Below are positions 61,567 through 64,000 of a stretch of 64,000 nucleotides of DNA, in pieces. This DNA comes from Amycolatopsis sp. 195334CR (lineage in GTDB: Bacteria > Actinomycetota > Actinomycetes > Mycobacteriales > Pseudonocardiaceae): NCBI RefSeq assembly GCF_017309385.1, contig NZ_JAFJMJ010000001.1, forward strand, positions 1,674,001-1,738,000. The letters run 5' to 3'. Each line of letters opens with the position of its first letter. The first letter of the stretch is position 1. The notes below the pieces were generated by a model, which was given only the letters and a program-made list of their open reading frames with translations, did not search any database and had not been told where the DNA came from. Position numbers and translations under genes: made by a program.

Positions 61567-64000
61567 TCGTACCCCTTCTCCCGTTGCCGGTCGCGCACGT
61601 AGCGGCCGCGCTCGAAGCCGTTCTGCAGACTCGCCATTCTTCCGCGCACGGCATCCGGGCTCAGCGTCAGTACCGCCTGTTCCGCGCTCGCGCGCGCGTG
61701 CTTGGCCGTGCGCTCGTCGGCCGCGCCTTCGTCGTCGCGGAACCAGCGGGTGAGCACCTCGGCGTAGGCGGGCATGCGCTCGGTCGGGCCGTCGATGCCC
61801 GCTTCGTCGTCGAGGTGGGCGTCGTCCTCGGTCGGCCAGTCCGGCGGTGCCTGGTACACCGGCGCCCGGGTCGGCGGCTCCACCGGCCGGCGCGGTTCGG
61901 GGGGCTCGGGGTCGTACTCGGGCCAGTCGGGCTCGTAGGCGTCGTGGGCCTCGGCGACCTCGTAGGCGTCGCGTGGCTCGGCGACCGCGTGGGCCGGGTA
62001 GGCCTCGTGGGCCTCCTCGGCGACCGGCTCGGCGGGCCACTCCGGCTCCGGCTCGTACTCGGAGAACGGCTCGGGCTCGGGCTCCGGCTCGTAGAACGGC
62101 TCCGACTGGTACGACTCCGACTGGCGCGGCTCGGCGTCTGGCTGGTACGGCTCGGGTTCCGACTCCGGCTCGTAGGACGGCTCCGGCTGGTAAGGGTCGG
62201 GGTCCGGCTGCCGCTCCGGCGGGGCCACCACGACCTCCGCGGCGGGCCCGTTCAGCACCGGCAGCGCCGCCACCGGCTCGGGCGGCAGCAGCGAAACCGG
62301 GGCGGCCGCGCTGACCAGTTCCGGTGGTACCACCACCGTCGCGGTCATCCCACCACTGCGCCGGTTGGCCAGCCGCACGCTGATCCGGTGCCGGGTGGAC
62401 AACCGCGCCACCACGTACAGCCCCATCCGCCGCGACACCTCGACGTCCACCTTGGGCGGTTCGGCCAGCCGCGCGTTGGTGCGCCGGACCTCCGCCTCGG
62501 CCATGCCGCTGCCCCGGTCCACGATGTCGATCTTCCACGCGCCATCGTCGAGCAGCGTGCTGACCACCGAGACCATGGTGGCCGGCGGCGAGTACGCGGT
62601 CGCGTTCTCCAGCAGCTCCGAGATCACGTGCACCAGATCGCTGACCGCCTCCGCGCGCACGGTCAGCTCCGGCGCCGCGGGCAGTTCGATGCGCTGGTAG
62701 TGCTCGACCTCCGACAGCGCGGCGCCGACGATCTCGTCCGCGCTGACCGGGCCGGCCACCTCGCGCGCCGGGTCGGTGCCCGAGAGCACCAGCAGGTTCT
62801 CGCTGTTGCGGCGCATCCGGGTGGCGAGGTGGTCCAGTTCGAACAGACCACCGAGGATCTCCGGGTCCTGCTCGTCGGCCTCCATCCGGTCCAGCACGGA
62901 CAGTTGCCGCTCCACCAGTTCCTGGCTGCGGCGTGAAAGGTTGACGAACATCGAGTTGACGTTCTCCCGCAACCGCGCCTGTTCCCCGGCCAGCCGCACG
63001 GCCTCGCCGTGCACCGCGTCGAAGGCCCGCGCGACCTGCCCCAGCTCCTCCTTGCTGAACACCGGCACCGGCGCGATCCGCGGTGCCGACGGCGTGCCGG
63101 GGTGCGGCGGCTCCGGGTCGGTGAGGATGCCCTCCACCGCCGCGGGCAGCTGGTGCTCGGCGACCTCCAGCGCGCTGCGGCGCAGGATCCGCAGCGACCG
63201 CAGCAGCGAGCGCGTCACGATCACCGCGAGCACCCCGCCGATCAGCACCACGCCGAGCACGATCGCCGAGTCGCGGATGGCCGAGGCCCGCGCGGTGGCG
63301 GCCAGCGCCTCGGTGCGGGACTGGCTGTTCTGCTGCAGCGCGTCCTCCACCTGGCGCACCAGGTTGATGGTGTAGGTCGACGCGATATCCCACTGAATGG
63401 GATCCAGGCCGGTCAGCGGCTGGTTCGCCTCGGACCGGCGCAGCACCGACTCGACCATGTTGTTGCCGTTGTCGACCACCATGCCGAGCACCGTGTCGTC
63501 GTACATCCGGCGTTGCTCGGGGGTGGCGAACTGGCGGAAATCCTCGCGCGCGGCGTCGAATTCGGCCTCCGCGCCGAGCAGTGCGCGCGTGCGGTCCACG
63601 CTGAGCGAGCCCTGCGCGAGCGCGTCGGCGAGCACCGCGCGCTTGACCGACATGGTGTCCTTCACCTTGGCCAGCGCGTTCACCGCCAGTCGCAGCCTGG
63701 CCAGTTCCGGATCGGTGATCTCGGCAGCGGATTGATCACCGACGGTGAGCGTGGCGGTGATCAGGTCGCTGTAGGAGCGGAGCACCGAATCCGGCGGGAA
63801 ATTGGAGAACTCCCCGGCATAACGCAGCCCGGTCAGCCCGCCCAGCTGATCGCGCAGTTGGCGGAAATCGGCAGCCACTTCGGGCGCCAGCCGGGATTCG
63901 TCATCGCTCAGCGCACGTTCGAACGCACCCAGCGATTCGTTGACCTTGTCGCGCTGGCCGCGCAACTCCTCGATGCCGGTTTTCCGCCCAGTGGCGACAA
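61563..64000 (-). CDS. Second CvnA-like sensor kinase (5' end outside window)
   Basis: At least 812 residues, open to the window edge. NIT-like sensing domain, a TM helix (DSAIVLGVVLIGGVLAVIVT), HAMP, LDHLATRMRRNSENLLVLSG, ATPase motifs [43 protein letters not shown] 150-residue tail rich in EP and Y (for example YEPESEPEPYQPD) follows, then RMPAYAEVLTRWF and RMASLQNGFERGR, matching the ends of the first CvnA. No Roadblock, DUF742 or GTPase gene follows; cutC does. Confidence 0.92.
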   Translation of the reverse strand, partial: VATGRKTGIEELRGQRDKVNESLGAFERALSDDESRLAPEVAADFRQLRDQLGGLTGLRYAGEFSNFPPDSVLRSYSDLITATLTVGDQSAAEITDPELARLRLAVNALAKVKDTMSVKRAVLADALAQGSLSVDRTRALLGAEAEFDAAREDFRQFATPEQRRMYDDTVLGMVVDNGNNMVESVLRRSEANQPLTGLDPIQWDIASTYTINLVRQVEDALQQNSQSRTEALAATARASAIRDSAIVLGVVLIGGVLAVIVTRSLLRSLRILRRSALEVAEHQLPAAVEGILTDPEPPHPGTPSAPRIAPVPVFSKEELGQVARAFDAVHGEAVRLAGEQARLRENVNSMFVNLSRRSQELVERQLSVLDRMEADEQDPEILGGLFELDHLATRMRRNSENLLVLSGTDPAREVAGPVSADEIVGAALSEVEHYQRIELPAAPELTVRAEAVSDLVHVISELLENATAYSPPATMVSVVSTLLDDGAWKIDIVDRGSGMAEAEVRRTNARLAEPPKVDVEVSRRMGLYVVARLSTRHRISVRLANRRSGGMTATVVVPPELVSAAAPVSLLPPEPVAALPVLNGPAAEVVVAPPERQPDPDPYQPEPSYEPESEPEPYQPDAEPRQSESYQSEPFYEPEPEPEPFSEYEPEPEWPAEPVAEEAHEAYPAHAVAEPRDAYEVAEAHDAYEPDWPEYDPEPPEPRRPVEPPTRAPVYQAPPDWPTEDDAHLDDEAGIDGPTERMPAYAEVLTRWFRDDEGAADERTAKHARASAEQAVLTLSPDAVRGRMASLQNGFERGRYVRDRQREKGYE

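Overview
The window is a 64-kb piece of a high-GC actinomycete chromosome, most likely Pseudonocardiaceae and close to Amycolatopsis. The signs are strong G/C bias at third codon positions, many GTG starts, stop-start overlaps, apparently leaderless promoters, IdeR-type iron boxes, and a gene set matching the Mycobacterium tuberculosis block Rv0862c-Rv0884c: serC, sepH, DUF2537, SpoU methyltransferase, MarR, DUF2530, proline-rich MFS, DUF2771, cspB, YccF, moaA/moaD, rpfA, mog/moaE, moaC and the helicase-associated protein. Family and taxon assignments come from reading the sequence; no database search was run.

1-13.4 kb: a NarL-type two-component pair (kinase cut by the window edge), serC, a serine hydrolase and a GT87 mannosyltransferase. 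Next comes a MacAB-like export operon (lipoprotein, adaptor, ATPase, permease) divergent from an OmpR/EnvZ-type pair that probably controls it. Then sepH, a decayed yjbR/mmcQ fragment, a DUF2537 membrane protein and a SpoU/TrmH methyltransferase. 13.5-18.5 kb: a GCS2-family glutamate-cysteine ligase, a TetR regulator, heme oxygenase, superoxide dismutase and arylamine N-acetyltransferase, with several clear operators and iron boxes between them. 18.4-32 kb: a secreted CHAP-like protein, marR-MFS, an NCS2 purine permease, a 920-residue sacsin/Hsp90-type ATPase, DUF3027, glutaminyl cyclase, MFS, DUF2771 lipoprotein, CspB and a HAD hydrolase.

31-43 kb: TetR plus R2lox (as Rv0232-Rv0233), acyl-CoA synthetase, PhzF, YccF, snapalysin-like protease, TauD-type dioxygenase, two phosphatases, a molybdate-type HTH-TOBE regulator, moaA-moaD and a secreted PI-PLC/GDPD-like protein. 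43-49.8 kb: rpf with a CRP-like site and a leader predicted to form an H-type pseudoknot, an array of degenerate repeats, then an operon of malic enzyme, moaC and a fused moaB-moaE, and the helicase-associated protein. Molybdopterin synthesis is therefore nearly complete here (MoaA, B, C, D, E plus the regulator).

49.8-64 kb: a conservon (CvnA kinase, Roadblock, DUF742, GTPase) followed by an extra Roadblock-DUF742 pair, a divergent amino-acid ABC transporter without an ATPase gene, an MFS exporter, cutC, and a second CvnA-like kinase running off the window end. The most notable non-coding signals are five 53-57 bp palindromes of one architecture at gene ends, two matching MerR-like promoters before sod and nat, and the rpf leader.
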